Source: an uncultured Algibacter sp. (lineage in GTDB: Bacteria; Bacteroidota; Bacteroidia; Flavobacteriales; Flavobacteriaceae). Taken from it: a stretch of 64,000 bases of DNA. The notes under the pieces are model-generated. The model ran no database searches and was not told where the DNA came from. It saw only the letters and a program-made list of their open reading frames with translations. The position numbers and the translations under genes are program-made. Shown here one piece after another: positions 62,636 to 64,000 of the stretch (position 1 is the first letter of the stretch; each line of letters starts with the position of its first letter). The stretch is from NCBI RefSeq assembly GCF_947495675.1, contig NZ_CANLZX010000003.1, forward strand, positions 124,001 through 188,000. The letters are read 5' to 3'.

Positions 62636-63769
62636 ATGAAACACTTATATATCTTATTAATTTTACTTGTTTTTGTGGCTTGTGGAAACTCAGAAAAAAG
62701 CAACGAAACTTTGCAAGAAGACTTCAATACAAACGAAATTGTGATTACAAAATCACAATTTTCAAGCGGAAAAATGCAATTAGGTAAACTTGAAGAACAG
62801 GAGTTTAATCAAACTATTAAAACTACAGGAATGATAGATGTTCCACCACAAAACAAAGCTATAATAAGCACTTTTATGGGTGGTTACATTACAAAAACAC
62901 CATTATTGGTAGGAGATAAAGTAAAAAAAGGGCAAGTATTATTAACATTAGAAAATCCAGAATTTGTTGAAATGCAACAACAATATTTAGAAGTTGCTGA
63001 ACAACTTAATTATTTAAAATCTGAATTTAACAGACAAAAAACGCTTTTTGATGAAAACATTACATCTCAAAAAAACTTTTTAAAAGCCGAAAGCGCTTAT
63101 AAAAGTAGTTTAGCACTTTCTAATGGCCTTCGTAAAAAACTAACGATGCTTAACATTAATCCTGCATCTGTTGAACAAGGCCGTATTACATCCACAATAA
63201 ATTTATATTCACCTATTGCAGGTTTTATAACCAAAGTAAATATTAGTAATGGCATGCCTGTTTCGGCATCAGATATTATTATGGAAATAGTAGACACCAA
63301 TCATATCCATTTAGAATTATCTGTTTTTGAAAAAAATATTTTGAATATTAAAAAAGGTCAAAAAATACAATTTAAAATCCCAGAAGCATCAAAAGAAACT
63401 TTTAAAGCAGAAGTTCATTTAGTTGGTACCAGTATTGATGAAACCTCTAGAATTGTTAAAGTACACGGGCATATTTTAAATGAGGAACAGACCAATTTTA
63501 TAGTTGGTATGTTTGCAGAAGCAGACATTATTACTGAAACTAACACAAGTTTAGCATTACCAAAAGACGCCATTATTGAAGTTGAAAATGATGCATTTGT
63601 TTTAGCTTTAAAAGAAAAAACAAATGATTATTATTATTTTGAAAAAAACAAAATAGCCATTGTCAATCAAACTGAAAACTACGTTTCTGTTTTAAATACC
63701 GATAATTTAATTAATAAAGCTATTTTAATAAAAGGCGGCTTTATGTTATTAGCCGAAGGCGATGAATAA
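62636..63769 (+). CDS. RND efflux periplasmic adaptor (CusB/CzcB-like lipoprotein)
   Basis: A 377-residue membrane-fusion protein. The lipobox LVFVACGN gives an inner-membrane lipid anchor at Cys16. A barrel-sandwich (lipoyl) domain has GDKVKKGQVLLTLENPE (about 98-114) and its partner half SPIAGFITKVNISNGMPV. They flank an alpha-helical hairpin (about 118-175), followed by beta-barrel and proximal domains. It connects the RND pump with the TolC-like channel. It is translated directly behind the fused pump, completing a compact three-gene system. Confidence 0.93.
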   Translation: MKHLYILLILLVFVACGNSEKSNETLQEDFNTNEIVITKSQFSSGKMQLGKLEEQEFNQTIKTTGMIDVPPQNKAIISTFMGGYITKTPLLVGDKVKKGQVLLTLENPEFVEMQQQYLEVAEQLNYLKSEFNRQKTLFDENITSQKNFLKAESAYKSSLALSNGLRKKLTMLNINPASVEQGRITSTINLYSPIAGFITKVNISNGMPVSASDIIMEIVDTNHIHLELSVFEKNILNIKKGQKIQFKIPEASKETFKAEVHLVGTSIDETSRIVKVHGHILNEEQTNFIVGMFAEADIITETNTSLALPKDAIIEVENDAFVLALKEKTNDYYYFEKNKIAIVNQTENYVSVLNTDNLINKAILIKGGFMLLAEGDE

Positions 63770-63778
63770 ACGCTTTTT

Positions 63779-64000
63779 TTAAAATCTAGAAGTATCTATT
63801 TCTTTAAATACTGAAATAATAGATTTTACGGCTTCAATATAAAACTCGGGGTGTATGTTCTCGTAAGTGTCTGATGGTTCATGATAATCTTTATGATCTT
63901 CAACTCCAAAATACAAAAACGGAATGCCATTTTTGTGGAAATTAGCATGATCTGAGGCATAAGTCCAGTTATCTAAATCATCATTACCATCATGGCCTGT
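63779..64000 (-). CDS. M28-family metallopeptidase, partial (C-terminus only)
   Basis: The frame enters from the right edge and ends with TAA at 63779. The 73 visible residues include DHANFHKNGIPFLYFGVEDH and DYHEPSDTYENI. The His in DYHxPSDT is a zinc ligand and the block is a hallmark of M28 aminopeptidases. The preceding ASDHANF loop also fits. The catalytic front of the protein lies beyond 64000, so substrate and signal peptide cannot be judged. It is convergent with the efflux operon. Confidence 0.85.
   Translation of the reverse strand, partial: TGHDGNDDLDNWTYASDHANFHKNGIPFLYFGVEDHKDYHEPSDTYENIHPEFYIEAVKSIISVFKEIDTSRF

Noticed and set aside
58318..63769. Long antisense frames inside the RND and adaptor genes (for example 59094-59528, 60045-60422, 60996-61553)
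   Set aside because: They lie fully opposite a clear CDS, have no recognisable domains and odd Ser/Ile-rich composition, as expected for shadows.

Overview
The window is about 31-33% GC by eye, gene-dense, and has the gene content and signals of a gliding-type marine member of the Flavobacteriaceae (Bacteroidota). The supports are gldD and gldE next to ssb and mutY, Bacteroidota-only families (DUF3098, DUF3127, DUF4301, DUF4199), TonB-dependent receptors with 'FSQ'-type signal peptides, a PcrB-like prenylglyceryl-phosphate synthase, and TAnnTTTG -7 promoter boxes instead of sigma70 -10 boxes. No tRNA, rRNA, CRISPR array, insertion sequence or prophage was seen.

Layout. 1-8 kb: a membrane-anchored MutS-like ATPase (cut by the left edge), a membrane zinc peptidase, alanine dehydrogenase, a SemiSWEET transporter, leuS and a DMT permease. 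8-20 kb: the ftsX-DUF3098 / uppP-truB cell-envelope group, split by a 9-kb carbohydrate cassette: mannose-6-phosphate isomerase, glycerate 2-kinase, sodium:solute symporter, GH63-type hydrolase, TonB receptor and a divergent LacI regulator. The enzymes together fit uptake and hydrolysis of mannosylglycerate (digeneaside, a red-algal osmolyte), feeding fructose-6-phosphate and 2-phosphoglycerate into glycolysis. 20-31 kb: envelope and housekeeping genes (TonB-like protein, thioredoxin, tag, a radical SAM protein, a CoA-disulfide-reductase/rhodanese flavoprotein, aat, a DUF3127 OB-fold protein, flavin reductase, an orphan histidine kinase, HIT, greA).

31-38 kb: a TPP riboswitch upstream of a TonB receptor, and upstream of that a pnuC-kinase-DUF4301-arfB operon, then GGGP synthase and a phosphopantetheinyl transferase. 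38-49 kb: ahcY, ribosomal proteins L27 and L21 (L21 with an added helix-hairpin-helix domain), a Cys-rich heavy-metal-domain lipoprotein, gldD-gldE-ssb-mutY, HU, a 30-residue very basic protein, and RNase G/E with a leader containing several hairpins. 49-64 kb: a polyprenyl-phosphate glycosyltransferase pair (GT2 + GT-C), aldo/keto reductase, OmpA-like lipoprotein, exonuclease III, a 1140-residue outer-membrane protein, and a heavy-metal efflux operon in which the RND pump is fused in frame to its TolC-like outer-membrane factor. A cut M28 peptidase ends the window.

The most interesting items are the putative mannosylglycerate locus with its LacI operators, the RND-TolC fusion with an internal signal peptide, the TPP-riboswitch/PnuC/kinase neighbourhood, the 30-residue basic protein missed by length cut-offs, and an 85-bp intergenic inverted-repeat family present twice.
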